Virus record (IMG/VR): IMGVR_UViG_3300036985_003484
Location: 1-26,715 of that record
DNA: 26,715 nt
Source of the DNA: a virus
Strand: one strand, 5' to 3'
Below are positions 1 through 8,043 of this stretch, piece after piece. The notes under the pieces are model-generated. The model searched no databases. It was not told the DNA's origin and saw nothing but the letters and a program-made list of their open reading frames with translations. Every line of letters begins with the position of its first letter. Position 1 is the stretch's first letter. A program made the translations under genes and the position numbers.

Positions 1-2864
1 GTCTTAGCAGAACAAAGATTTGCTAAGTAAACATTGGGCTTACCTCTATTAATATCTCCTTTTAATAAATAGTCTTTACCTGTATTTGCAAAAGACTCTG
101 TATATGGGTTCCAAGTGTTAAAAAAATATCCAGTAAGTGCTGGTAACCCAGAACTTAATCCAATAGCAATACTACTTTCTCCACTATTATTTACAAGATA
201 ACTAGCACCTTTAAATGCTGTGGCTGATATGTTTTTAAGGAATGTTAGTCCTGCTACATAAGTAGCACTTTCTGGAGCAATTGTAAAAATTGATTGAAAT
301 GGGGATAACAATTGATCTTGTCTAATTGCTCCTGAATCTATGCCATTATCTCCAAATGAATACACAGCTCCTACATCTGTATTAGAATTTCCAGGTGCCC
401 AATATTTAGCTCCAATTAATACAGAACCGTACATATTATTAGGCCCCCAAATATCATAATCACCAGCACTAGGATCTCCTTGTTCAAAATTAATTGTATT
501 CCCTAAATCTGGATGTACCCATGCATGCTCATCATCTCCGTGACCTGCTCTGAAGGTAGGAAATACATATTGCCCATTAACATCTTGTATCTGAGCCCCT
601 TTGTATTTTCCTACCCAGTTCTGCATAGTAACAATGTATTGCACATCAATGTGAGTGGCAGTTGCTAATGTATGCTTTTTACGAAGAAGATTAAAGTCGT
701 GAAACTTAAGTACACTTTGTGACATGTATACTTTACTAGTCCAATCTGCTTCTTTTTGGAGAAGTCCTGTTTGCATAGGAACTCCCATTAAATACCACAG
801 ATTATAAAATGGACCACTTCTAGCATCTTCTCTAGTTAAAGAAAGGTTTCCTGCTAGTAAAGGACTTGCAGCATGCAAACCACTTTGCCCTATGATAGTT
901 TTATTGCCTTGGGTCCTTTTTGCATAGTACACTTTATAACCTTGTACCTGTTCTAATATAAATCTAGGGATAGTGATATCTTCTAATTGTATTCCAAGAA
1001 TTCTAACTTCTTCTTCAAATTTAACTCCCCCAGATGGGTCTGTGTCTGTATCAATATTTGGACTAGAAAAATCTGTGTCTTGTTTAAGGTATGAAAAAGT
1101 AGCATTATGATTAGATGGCATTTTATGATGTCTAACATTTAATCCTCTTAATGATCCTGTTTGAATTGGGATACCATTATTGTCTGTAGCCCATACATCA
1201 AAGTCATCTGTATTTGGATAGTATTCGTTTTCATTCTGCCAATATCCAGTAGTGTTTGTAGTTGTCCCAATATAACTTGTATCTAAGTACTGATACACTT
1301 TAGAAGTCGGATTGCTGCTAGCAATTTCCCCAGTATTCATTGGAATAGTTCCTACTGAACCTAAACCAACTTCACTTATCAAACTAGTTTCAGTAATGGT
1401 TCCTCCAATAGCTTTAAAGTTACGTCCAGGGATATGATAAGCAAATGTCTCACCACCGTCTTTTAGAATGAATGATATGTAAAAAGAATATACTTCTCCT
1501 CTACGGTAAGTTTTCTTTTTAAATAATAGGTTTTCTACATCTCTGTAACCTTTACTTGTGTTCTCCTGTACAGGTTTAATTGAAAGATTAATGTAAGGAA
1601 AAATAGAACCTGTGTCCTGATTATCTGGATTAAACATTTTTGTATATCCATCATTTAAGTTGAATATATCATAGTATCTAGGATCAAATTTGCTGATAGT
1701 TTCTACAACAGCTTTTAGTTTAATTCCATTAGCAAATCTTTGAAACCCTAAATCTTTACGTGCAGTTAAGTTTGCAGCATAAAGTTTGTTATCTAGTTGA
1801 GTAATAGCTTTAGCAGTTAAGAATTTTACCTTATCAATTATTACTTTATCTACAGTAGATGGAATAGTACTTTCTAATCCACTATACACAATCTCCACCT
1901 CATTTGGGATAAGGTTATTAACTGCAACTGTATTGATTTCTACTGGTTCTAGTTTAAATGCAAATTCTACATTTCCTATTCTTTGGAGAATATATGGAAC
2001 TACGTATTTATAATCAGTGTTTACACGATTAATTGTCCACTTAACAGATTTATTAGTTTGAAACTCGTTAGGAGATCCACTGATGATTTCTCTGGGGATT
2101 GTATCCTCAGGGGAAGGGACAATGTAAACAGGGTTTGATAAAGTGAGAACGTTAGTCTCTGTAAAGTCTTTGTCTGCATATGCTATTCCTAAATAATAAG
2201 TTCCACTTTCTACTCCCCCACCTTGAAGGATTTCTACTGATTTAAATTCAGGGATTCTTCCAGAGTCCATGAATAAGTTAAGAATAGCTACGTTTGCCGA
2301 TGTAGCTGAATAAAGATTTGTTTCAATACCTCCGTTATCTAAATACTCAATTTGACGAGTTACGTTAAATACTCGTGGAGGATTGTATTGACTGATATAT
2401 TTAATACCAGTGTTTGGCTCAGTACTTTCAGTAAACTTGTTATCAGTAAAGTAAGTTATAAATTCTCCTGTTGGAGATACTCTGAATTCACCAGTAATTG
2501 GGTGCTCTACATCAAATGCTAAGTCTCCATCAATACTGTTTTGATTTGTGCTATAAAGCATACGGCTTGTTTGAGCCGATACATCGATGTAGAAGATTCC
2601 TGAATAATTTATACCGGATTGAGTAACAGCCCCAAATATTAAGAAGTCATCATTAGGAAGAGCTATTTGTCCAACAACATTAAAAAATCTAGAGATGTTT
2701 GGGTCTTTTAAACGAGCAACAAGAGAGTTACCTTGCTCACTAGTAATTGCCCCTTTATCAGAGTCAATTACTGCATTCAAAGCATCTCTAAAGGTACCGT
2801 CAATCTGATCGATTCTAGCGGTATCTTTATTCATTCCTTTAATAAACTTCTCTACTCCAGCCAT
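1..2864 (-). CDS. Very large crAss-like tail protein (muzzle/stabilization type), 3' end outside window
   Basis: An open frame starts with ATG at 2864-2862 and stays open to the left edge, giving at least 954 codons. It starts 10 nt after the stop of the upstream tail gene. The N-terminus reads MAGVEKFIKGMNKD, followed by a DGTFRDALNAV stretch. As I recall, this 'GMNKD...DG.Y.DA.N' opening marks the large tail proteins annotated as stabilization or muzzle protein in crAss-like and other Bacteroidota phages. I checked the frame by translating several separate stretches: the start, around 2.4 kb and 1.4 kb, and the last ten codons. The rest looks beta-rich, with many Asn, Thr, Gly and Tyr and no membrane segment. 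A part near 700-1150 carries aromatic and His-rich stretches. It probably forms the distal tail nozzle. The family assignment is from memory of the N-terminus and gene order; the C-terminal part cannot be seen. Confidence 0.75.
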   Translation of the reverse strand, partial: MAGVEKFIKGMNKDTARIDQIDGTFRDALNAVIDSDKGAITSEQGNSLVARLKDPNISRFFNVVGQIALPNDDFLIFGAVTQSGINYSGIFYIDVSAQTSRMLYSTNQNSIDGDLAFDVEHPITGEFRVSPTGEFITYFTDNKFTESTEPNTGIKYISQYNPPRVFNVTRQIEYLDNGGIETNLYSATSANVAILNLFMDSGRIPEFKSVEILQGGGVESGTYYLGIAYADKDFTETNVLTLSNPVYIVPSPEDTIPREIISGSPNEFQTNKSVKWTINRVNTDYKYVVPYILQRIGNVEFAFKLEPVEINTVAVNNLIPNEVEIVYSGLESTIPSTVDKVIIDKVKFLTAKAITQLDNKLYAANLTARKDLGFQRFANGIKLKAVVETISKFDPRYYDIFNLNDGYTKMFNPDNQDTGSIFPYINLSIKPVQENTSKGYRDVENLLFKKKTYRRGEVYSFYISFILKDGGETFAYHIPGRNFKAIGGTITETSLISEVGLGSVGTIPMNTGEIASSNPTSKVYQYLDTSYIGTTTNTTGYWQNENEYYPNTDDFDVWATDNNGIPIQTGSLRGLNVRHHKMPSNHNATFSYLKQDTDFSSPNIDTDTDPSGGVKFEEEVRILGIQLEDITIPRFILEQVQGYKVYYAKRTQGNKTIIGQSGLHAASPLLAGNLSLTREDARSGPFYNLWYLMGVPMQTGLLQKEADWTSKVYMSQSVLKFHDFNLLRKKHTLATATHIDVQYIVTMQNWVGKYKGAQIQDVNGQYVFPTFRAGHGDDEHAWVHPDLGNTINFEQGDPSAGDYDIWGPNNMYGSVLIGAKYWAPGNSNTDVGAVYSFGDNGIDSGAIRQDQLLSPFQSIFTIAPESATYVAGLTFLKNISATAFKGASYLVNNSGESSIAIGLSSGLPALTGYFFNTWNPYTESFANTGKDYLLKGDINRGKPNVYLANLCSAK

Positions 2865-2874
2865 TTGTTAAGTA

Positions 2875-3768
2875 TTAATAGTATCCTCTTCCGTATGATC
2901 CACGGTTCAACTCTTCTCTTGTTCCTAAGTTCTCAAAGAAGTTAGCATGTCTGTTTAAGTTAGGTATAAGTCTAACCCACTGGTTCATGAACGACTCGTA
3001 CTTATCGATGCTTGGGTAGTTAGCAGCATTTCTTGCTTGTGTGCAGTAGTACTTCCACTTGTTATCAGCAAAGTCATAGCCAATACCATTCATAGAAGGA
3101 ATGTATCCCCCTAACAACATTTGCTTATAGATGTACCAGAACATAGCTTCTTTGTAGCTAATGTTGTCTGGAACCATTGGATAGCAATCTGCATCTGTTG
3201 GAAAAGCTGTGTAACTTAAGCAAATGAATCCATCTTGAAATGATGTCTTAATATAATCTCCATCTACAACGTAAGTCTCTTTTGATTTAGCAAATTGATT
3301 TGAACATTTATCACAGTGGATGTGTCCAGGGAATGTGCCTGTACCGTATTGTAATGGGGTTAGTGGTTGAGAAGCATTCATGTAGATGTTTTCTACAACT
3401 GAAAGTCTTGCATTGATTTCACGAAGCTGATAGTTGTACCCAATCTTGTCGTTAGGGTTAGCTTCGATAAACTCGTTTAGAGTTTTAACTTCAGCCAATA
3501 GCTCAGTAAGTTCAGTAGAAACTGATGGATTAGCTGCATTATTTACAGCGACTTGATTAATAAAGTAAAGATCGTTAGGCATTATTGCCTTCCAATCTTT
3601 TATTTGAAGAACACACCCTTTTGTACTAAGTTGAGGAGTAGCCCCAATATGTTCAAGAGCTTCCCCAGTCCATTCAATAGCATCATCAATCCAGTTATCT
3701 CCAGGAGGTTTTAAGTCCCTCATAACCTTACGGATTATTGCTTTACTAGATACAAGTTTGTAGATCAT
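2875..3768 (-). CDS. crAss-like conserved tail/ring protein, 297 aa
   Basis: The 297-aa product begins MIYKLVSSKAIIRKVMRDL and continues with a WIDDAIEWTGEALEHIG segment. I associate this opening with a conserved structural protein encoded just before the large muzzle/stabilization gene in crAss-like phages, one of the tail ring or adaptor proteins. A CDKC pair at about residues 152-155 sits in a HIHCDKCSNQF stretch. The middle of the protein is probably a beta domain, and the C-terminal third is helical and aromatic-rich (YIYKQMLLGGYIPSMNG). The ATG at 3768 overlaps the upstream stop as ATGA, which implies translational coupling. The N-terminal region up to about residue 60 and the neighbours support a connector role. 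The exact ring number is not resolvable from sequence alone. Confidence 0.7.
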   Translation of the reverse strand: MIYKLVSSKAIIRKVMRDLKPPGDNWIDDAIEWTGEALEHIGATPQLSTKGCVLQIKDWKAIMPNDLYFINQVAVNNAANPSVSTELTELLAEVKTLNEFIEANPNDKIGYNYQLREINARLSVVENIYMNASQPLTPLQYGTGTFPGHIHCDKCSNQFAKSKETYVVDGDYIKTSFQDGFICLSYTAFPTDADCYPMVPDNISYKEAMFWYIYKQMLLGGYIPSMNGIGYDFADNKWKYYCTQARNAANYPSIDKYESFMNQWVRLIPNLNRHANFFENLGTREELNRGSYGRGYY

Positions 3769-4250
3769 CGTTTCTTAAATTTCAAATATGCTATATCGTT
3801 TGTTTTTAATAATGCTATCAGTTTTTCTTTGTTGCCTTTCTTACCTCTAGTGGCGTCAAACCTGTATGCAGATTTGTTCTTTATTTTAGCTTTGTATTTA
3901 CTCCAATGATATTTACAGTAGTATTTATCAGTGTAGTAAACCTGCCACTTCTCTCCTTCTCCAGTAGCACTATCGTACAACTTTACTCCCTTTTCAAGAA
4001 GCTCTTTTTTGTACTTGTTCGTCTCAAACCAATCAACCGTTAGGTTTCTAGGATCTCTTTCTACTTTTCTAATCGATAATGTTCCGAGGTTACTTTGCAT
4101 GTTAAACTCGTACCCGTCAAGGAGAGCTTCAACTATTGCTAGGTTAAACTCGGAACATATATCAGAAAACATTTTGAAACTTATTTCGTCTTGAGTTTCA
4201 GTAGTAAAGTCTTTATGTATGGTCTTTAAAGTGTGTGATTTGGTTTGCAT
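3765..4250 (-). CDS. Conserved crAss-like late protein of unknown function, 161 aa
   Basis: A basic 161-aa protein that begins MQTKSHTLKTIHKDF. Its visible blocks are a DWFETNKYKKELL segment, YYTDKYYCKYHW near the middle, and a RFDATRGKKGNKEKL segment before a basic C-terminus ending in KFKKR. I recall similar proteins (Y.D..YC.Y.W followed by ..TRG..GNK.KL) encoded between ring-protein genes in crAss-like phages, always without an assigned function. There is no signal peptide or membrane segment. The stop overlaps the start of the next tail gene as ATGA. It may be a tail assembly factor or a minor virion component. The call rests on context and family resemblance, not on a catalytic motif. 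Confidence 0.6.
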   Translation of the reverse strand: MQTKSHTLKTIHKDFTTETQDEISFKMFSDICSEFNLAIVEALLDGYEFNMQSNLGTLSIRKVERDPRNLTVDWFETNKYKKELLEKGVKLYDSATGEGEKWQVYYTDKYYCKYHWSKYKAKIKNKSAYRFDATRGKKGNKEKLIALLKTNDIAYLKFKKR

Positions 4251-4254
4251 TCAA

Positions 4255-4857
4255 TCAACACTTCTTACCACCCATCATTTTTTTCTTACCTGCTGCGGCC
4301 ATAGTTTTAAACTTAGACATGGCTCCACCTTTCTTTGCCATAAATTTATCTTGGCTCATAGGGTCATTTGTACCATTTTCAGAAACTGGTCTAAGTTTTG
4401 ATTTTTTTTGATTAGGCTCAGAGCTAGGTTTTGAAGCTGGTGTAGAGAGTTTAGGACCACCATTCTCATATTTAACACCCCCGGTTTTGTACTTCATCTT
4501 TTTACCAGCCATAGTAGCTTCACCCATAGCCCGGTTCATACGGCCGTTTACTTGCATACCTGTTTCAGTACCACCACCCATCATCATTTTTTTCATAGGA
4601 GGTTTAACACCAGGTGCCCCAAATTCCATCTCTTTAGATTCCTCCATAAATGATGGCATAGGTTTTTTCATTTTTGGCTTAGAGGTCTTGCCCCCTTTTT
4701 TATACATTGAGTTCATGTTTTCTTCTTTTTTAATTTTAGATTCTTGCTTAAGCATTTCTTTAGTAGGCTCTTTGCCAGAACCTTTGTTAGCTCTTATATT
4801 GTCCCAAAGTCCTCTTTTAGAGTATGACCCGTCTTTTCTTTTAATCAGCTTGCTCAT
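4255..4857 (-). CDS. Very basic Lys/Met/Gly-rich small virion-type protein, 200 aa
   Basis: This low-complexity protein is dominated by Lys, Met and Gly. It starts MSKLIKRKDGSYSKRGLWDN, followed by an IRANKGSGKEPTKEML segment. I know this 'KDGSYS.RGLWDNIR..KGSGK.PTK.ML' block as a recurrent N-terminus in phages of Bacteroidota. The remainder has methionine-lysine clusters (PPMKKMMMGGG), several short K-x-GG elements (YKKGGK, YKTGGVKYENGG, AKKGGA) and a C-terminal GGKKC. It is predicted to be largely disordered and strongly positive, which suits a DNA- or RNA-contacting or internal head protein, but that is inference. It overlaps the end of the upstream membrane-protein gene by 17 nt and uses ATG at 4857. 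The long open frame on the opposite strand (4487-4873) is a composition artefact of this gene. Confidence 0.65.
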   Translation of the reverse strand: MSKLIKRKDGSYSKRGLWDNIRANKGSGKEPTKEMLKQESKIKKEENMNSMYKKGGKTSKPKMKKPMPSFMEESKEMEFGAPGVKPPMKKMMMGGGTETGMQVNGRMNRAMGEATMAGKKMKYKTGGVKYENGGPKLSTPASKPSSEPNQKKSKLRPVSENGTNDPMSQDKFMAKKGGAMSKFKTMAAAGKKKMMGGKKC

Positions 4858-5065
4858 CCTCTGGTTTATTTAGCATCTGTCTTTCCTGTCGTGCTTTTAG
4901 TGCTCTTTCAACGTTGAACCAAATAAGGGTTATACCCCCTACTATTCCTATGGTCCAAGTTATACTGTTTGTGAACATTGCATATGATATTGTAGCCCAT
5001 GCTACATTTAATCCTGCCCATTCTCCGTATTCGGTTATCTTTTGTGTGTCAATGTTAAAAGCCAT
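4841..5065 (-). CDS. Small two-segment membrane protein, holin-like candidate, 74 aa
   Basis: A 74-aa protein with an amphipathic N-terminus and two hydrophobic stretches, at about residues 18-32 (LNVAWATISYAMFTN) and 36-50 (WTIGIVGGITLIWFN). A charged tail follows (ERALKARQERQ) and the end is acidic. Small size, two closely spaced membrane segments and a charged C-terminus fit a class II holin. Its position inside the tail block, far from the other lysis-like genes at the right edge, leaves other roles open, such as a membrane-interacting ejection component. It starts at ATG 5065, 11 nt after the preceding gene, and its 3' end overlaps the next gene by 17 nt. No family was recognised. Confidence 0.6.
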   Translation of the reverse strand: MAFNIDTQKITEYGEWAGLNVAWATISYAMFTNSITWTIGIVGGITLIWFNVERALKARQERQMLNKPEDEQAD

Positions 5066-5076
5066 TTTATTAATTG

Positions 5077-5337
5077 TTACCAGTTACTGCAACTTCCACA
5101 GTTCCAGATCCTAAGTGATTTGTTAATTCTTGATTGAGGGTCGTTAGCTGTTTTAGAGCTTGTAAGTTTGGCTTTCATTCCACACATTCTAGAGCAAAAT
5201 GAGTTTTTCCTTTTACCACCTTTAGGCTGAGGAGCTTTTAAGTTTGAGCCAGGGTTAGCTTTCTCGTAAGACTTTCTGCCTTTTTCGTTTAAGCCTCCTT
5301 TTGAGTTCTTACCTTCTTTATTTTGCCAAGCTGCCAT
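5077..5337 (-). CDS. DUF6321-like small basic Cys protein, 86 aa
   Basis: I place the start at ATG 5337 (MAAWQNKEGKNSKGGLNEKG) rather than the GTG two codons upstream, because the family normally opens with MAAWQ. The sequence follows the pattern I remember for DUF6321, which is widespread in phages: 'K.GGLN.KGR.SY....G.NLK.P', then '.K.SFC.RM.GMK' and a C-terminal '.SL..WNC'. Here these appear as KSYEKANPGSNLKAP, KNSFCSRMCGMKAKL and RIWNCGSCSNW. Five cysteines in the last 40 residues could bind metal. The protein is small, basic and probably a minor virion component. Function is unknown. It lies between a ring protein and a membrane protein in the tail block. Confidence 0.75.
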   Translation of the reverse strand: MAAWQNKEGKNSKGGLNEKGRKSYEKANPGSNLKAPQPKGGKRKNSFCSRMCGMKAKLTSSKTANDPQSRINKSLRIWNCGSCSNW

Positions 5338-5361
5338 AGTCACAAAGTTAGTTAAAAATTG

Positions 5362-6060
5362 TTATTCTTTGGAAGATTGTTGTGGGGATCCTGGAGATAA
5401 ATCTTGGTTACGATCTAAGACAGTATCTGTGAATGTTCCAGCTAATAATCGTAATTCTCCTTGCATCATTCCTTGAGTAATACCTTGGACCATATCCATA
5501 GGCATTGGGAAGATATCAGAACCTGAATAGCAAGGCTGTCCTGCACAGTCGATAAATTCAGAAACTTCTTCTGGATCTTCGAATATTCCACGTACGTTAA
5601 CGTAATCTGCTCCTTTTGGGTTGAGGACATATAAGTAGTCTTCAATCATAAAGGCCTTAGTATTGTTCTTGGTAAACTTTTCAGCTGAGATGTAATTAGC
5701 TTCAAATGCTTTGATCATTTGAATCCTTCCTAATCCTGTTATATCTCCCACATAAGTAATAGCTTCTTCAAAGTTAAATCTGACTGTTCTTGGGATTTTC
5801 TTTACACTTTTGTAAGCAGGGCAATTAAGACTAATATTACAGCATTTAGAAAGATCTACTTTTTCTAGTTGAACACACTTTAAGTCTTGTTCTAAGTGAC
5901 GAGTTACTAAACCATTTCTTGCATAGTCTCTACGTATGAATACAGCACGATAGTGCTTAATATTAAATTTGATTTGGCTCAAGGATATTACCTCATCCTG
6001 TGAGCTACGTCCACCTCTAAATAGATTTAAAAGGTTAAATGAAATTTCATCTAAAGTCAT
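5362..6060 (-). CDS. crAss-like ring/connector protein, 232 aa
   Basis: The 232-aa protein opens with MTLDEISFNLLNLFRGGRSS, followed by a short helical segment. A VDLSKCCNISLNC cysteine block lies near residues 78-91, then KIPRTVRFN, and a late GIFEDPEEVSEF stretch with an AGQPCYSGSDIFPMP segment. I recall this succession (helix, 'D.S.CC.I...C', 'KIP.T', 'R.GIFEDP.EV..F..C....C'), ending in a helix that returns to the connector, from structural ring proteins that stack below the portal in crAss-like phages. This is among the clearest crAss-like hallmarks in the window. The gene starts at ATG 6060, 11 nt after the phosphoesterase gene. The C-terminal 30 residues are polar and probably flexible. 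Assignment to a specific ring (R2, R3 or other) is not possible here. Confidence 0.75.
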   Translation of the reverse strand: MTLDEISFNLLNLFRGGRSSQDEVISLSQIKFNIKHYRAVFIRRDYARNGLVTRHLEQDLKCVQLEKVDLSKCCNISLNCPAYKSVKKIPRTVRFNFEEAITYVGDITGLGRIQMIKAFEANYISAEKFTKNNTKAFMIEDYLYVLNPKGADYVNVRGIFEDPEEVSEFIDCAGQPCYSGSDIFPMPMDMVQGITQGMMQGELRLLAGTFTDTVLDRNQDLSPGSPQQSSKE

Positions 6061-6071
6061 CTTTCTGTATT

Positions 6072-7232
6072 TTATCTAACATTGCTTTGTAAATATCCTT
6101 CAAGTCCTTCGTCGTGATTCCAAATGAATGCCTGAGCTGCTCTTAATGCTTGATATCCCATCTTCTTATGCCACTCATCTAGAGCACATATTGAAGGAAG
6201 GAATCTAACCTTAACACCTCGGTATTCGTTTACCTGTTCTTTATGGTAATGTCCACAATGAGCTTCTCTAAACTCAGTTGCTGCAAACATTTCCGGTTGT
6301 TCAGTAGCCATTATTAGTGGCATATCTGAAGGTTTTTCGTTATCTCCGTGGGTAAACATTATCATGTTTTTCCCGTACTTGTAATATTTTCTTGGCATTG
6401 TAGAGTTATCTACAGTAACACTTGGGTCATTTCGGTACCAACCGGCCAGGACATCCCCAGCATAAAACATTCTCTCGTAGTCATGGTTCCCCGATACAAC
6501 AATAATATCAACTGGAGCTATGTCTTTCAAGAAATCTACTGCTCTAACTATAAGAGTCCAGTATCCTTTAAATGATTCTTTCCATCCGATTACATCATGC
6601 TGAGGGGTACCTTTTGTTGTAGCCATTCTCATTCCGTCTGTGTTCATTCCATCGTTTCCGATTGGGAGAAGAATCTTTTCGATATTTATCCCTCGACCTT
6701 TGTTAACCAAATCCTCAATTGTATCAAGGAATTGTCTCTCCATTTCTTCTAGGGTAATATCTGTTAACTTTCCATAGTGAATGTCAGGAAGAGAGATTTC
6801 TAAAGTTGACTTCACTTTGTAGTCAACTCCTCTGCCTTTAGTTATAACTCTAGCTTTAGGGCTATAACTGGCTGCAAATTCTTCAATGTCTTTTTGAATC
6901 TCTTCTGACGTTCTATCATTTTTGGTAACTACAGAGAACCGTTGTTCTCCTTTCATATTCTGCCAGTATTTAACGGAATTGACCATTGAGTGATCAATCC
7001 CGTTTTTATCTAAATACTGTTCAAACTCTGTTATAACATTGTCAGAGTCGTTGGTTAAGGTTTCAACTTTTACTACTTTTCTATTAACTTCTCTACTTTT
7101 TGCCCTTGCAATCTTTAATGCTGCAGTGGCATCTTGCAAACTAACTTTAAACTTTCTAGCTACTAATGCAGGTCCTTTCTTTAAGAACCATGGCCTAGCC
7201 GTTAATGTTTGAGTTAGTTCGATTAGTGTCAT
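6072..7232 (-). CDS. Calcineurin-like metallophosphoesterase with HTH-like N-terminus, 386 aa
   Basis: All metal-ligand motifs of the calcineurin-like superfamily are visible: D150-x-H152 (PDIHYGK), GND at 192-194, GNHD at 248-251, H295 in FTHGDNE and GHYH at 327-330. It should bind two metal ions and hydrolyse a phosphomonoester or phosphodiester, possibly in nucleic acid or nucleotides; the substrate is unknown. Residues 12-48 (ARPWFLKKG.., VARKFKVSLQDATAALKIA) look like a small helix-turn-helix module, an opening I remember in Bacteroidota phage proteins. I chose ATG 7232, which overlaps the previous stop as TGATG, over a TTG nine codons upstream. The gene sits between appendage genes and ring genes and is presumably co-transcribed with them, so a role in the virion or in late infection is possible. 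Confidence 0.88.
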   Translation of the reverse strand: MTLIELTQTLTARPWFLKKGPALVARKFKVSLQDATAALKIARAKSREVNRKVVKVETLTNDSDNVITEFEQYLDKNGIDHSMVNSVKYWQNMKGEQRFSVVTKNDRTSEEIQKDIEEFAASYSPKARVITKGRGVDYKVKSTLEISLPDIHYGKLTDITLEEMERQFLDTIEDLVNKGRGINIEKILLPIGNDGMNTDGMRMATTKGTPQHDVIGWKESFKGYWTLIVRAVDFLKDIAPVDIIVVSGNHDYERMFYAGDVLAGWYRNDPSVTVDNSTMPRKYYKYGKNMIMFTHGDNEKPSDMPLIMATEQPEMFAATEFREAHCGHYHKEQVNEYRGVKVRFLPSICALDEWHKKMGYQALRAAQAFIWNHDEGLEGYLQSNVR

Positions 7233-7750
7233 CAATACCCATGTGTTTTTGTATACCAAAGTGTTGGATCGGTAGCATCGGCTGCACTTCCATTTTGAAT
7301 TGCTAGAACTAAATATAAATTAGCTGTATAGTCAATATTTCCTGCATTAACAATTACAGTTCTACCTGATGCACTTTCAGTGTCATCTGTATTTGCATTT
7401 TGAGTTGCATTAAGAACTATTGTATAAGTTTTATCAATATACACTTGTCTAACAAATTGAGCATGTGTATTAGCAGCAGAAGATGTATGAGTTGCTAGTA
7501 ATACAGGAGTTCCTGTTAAATTTGGAATTGAATTAAAATACATCCTCATAGTGCAGTTTCCTGCAACACCAGTTTTAAACATTCTACCTCTAATTTCTAA
7601 ACTTGTTTGTTTAGTATTTGGAGTTAGAGTGTTACCTGGAATTACTAAATTTGCACCAACGTTATTTTCTGTATTACCTGTTATTACTTCTCCTCCAGTA
7701 ACTGCTCCTACATTTCCACCAGGGCTTATTACACTTATTACTGTTCCCAT
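7232..7750 (-). CDS. Beta-rich virion/appendage protein, 172 aa
   Basis: The start is placed at ATG 7750 (MGTVISVISPGGNVG), two nt after the preceding stop. The longer frame would need a TTG inside the upstream gene. The protein is rich in Thr, Asn, Val and Gly, lacks charge clusters and looks like a beta-sandwich: an N-terminal Gly/Asn segment, then IRGRMFKTGVAGNCTMRMYF, a middle SAANTHAQFVRQVYIDKT segment and a final NLYLVLAIQNGS strand. This general pattern occurs in phage fibre-tip, decoration and lectin-like domains. The neighbours (a 96-aa protein of similar composition and the fibre gene) support an appendage role. No specific family was recognised. Its stop TGA overlaps the start of the phosphoesterase gene. 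Confidence 0.7.
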   Translation of the reverse strand: MGTVISVISPGGNVGAVTGGEVITGNTENNVGANLVIPGNTLTPNTKQTSLEIRGRMFKTGVAGNCTMRMYFNSIPNLTGTPVLLATHTSSAANTHAQFVRQVYIDKTYTIVLNATQNANTDDTESASGRTVIVNAGNIDYTANLYLVLAIQNGSAADATDPTLWYTKTHGY

Positions 7751-7751
7751 A

Positions 7752-8042
7752 TTAGTAGGTATAAGCAATTAATAATGTTCCACCAGTGCTGTCATAGTTA
7801 AATGTGTTCGATGGGAAACGGTTATCTCCACCTCCTGCATCAAAACTTATGGTTGCTCCAACTGGAAGTTCAGACTCTAATACAATAACAGCAGTAGTTC
7901 CAACATTAGAAAATGAAATACTGTTTACTGCAACATCTAATCTTTCTTCACCATTATCATTACGATTAAGGTATCCTGCTTTTTTAAGTTGATTGTTTAA
8001 ACCATCGTTTAGCAATACTTCTACACCACTATTATAGCTCAT
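7752..8042 (-). CDS. Small appendage-type protein, 96 aa
   Basis: The 96-aa protein begins MSYNSGVEVLLNDGLNNQLK with a probable helix (LNNQLKKAGYLNRN). It continues with beta-type sequence, VNSISFSNVGTTAVIVL and ATISFDAGGGDNRFPSNTF, ending in LLIAYTY. The spacing to its neighbours (1 nt upstream, 1 nt downstream) shows it is part of the same translational block. The Gly/Asn/Ser-rich beta composition matches the 172-aa protein that follows, so the two may form one appendage or a head-decoration pair. I do not recognise a family and assign no function. Confidence 0.65.
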   Translation of the reverse strand: MSYNSGVEVLLNDGLNNQLKKAGYLNRNDNGEERLDVAVNSISFSNVGTTAVIVLESELPVGATISFDAGGGDNRFPSNTFNYDSTGGTLLIAYTY

Positions 8043-8043
8043 G

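Noticed and set aside
2733-2945. 70-aa open frame on the plus strand bridging two tail genes
   Set aside because: It overlaps the start of the large tail gene and the end of the 297-aa gene, both well supported on the minus strand.
4487-4873. 128-aa open frame on the plus strand
   Set aside because: Antisense to the Lys/Met-rich 200-aa gene. Its Phe/Ile/Leu/Pro content is the mirror of that low-complexity sequence, and no plus-strand promoter or neighbour supports it.
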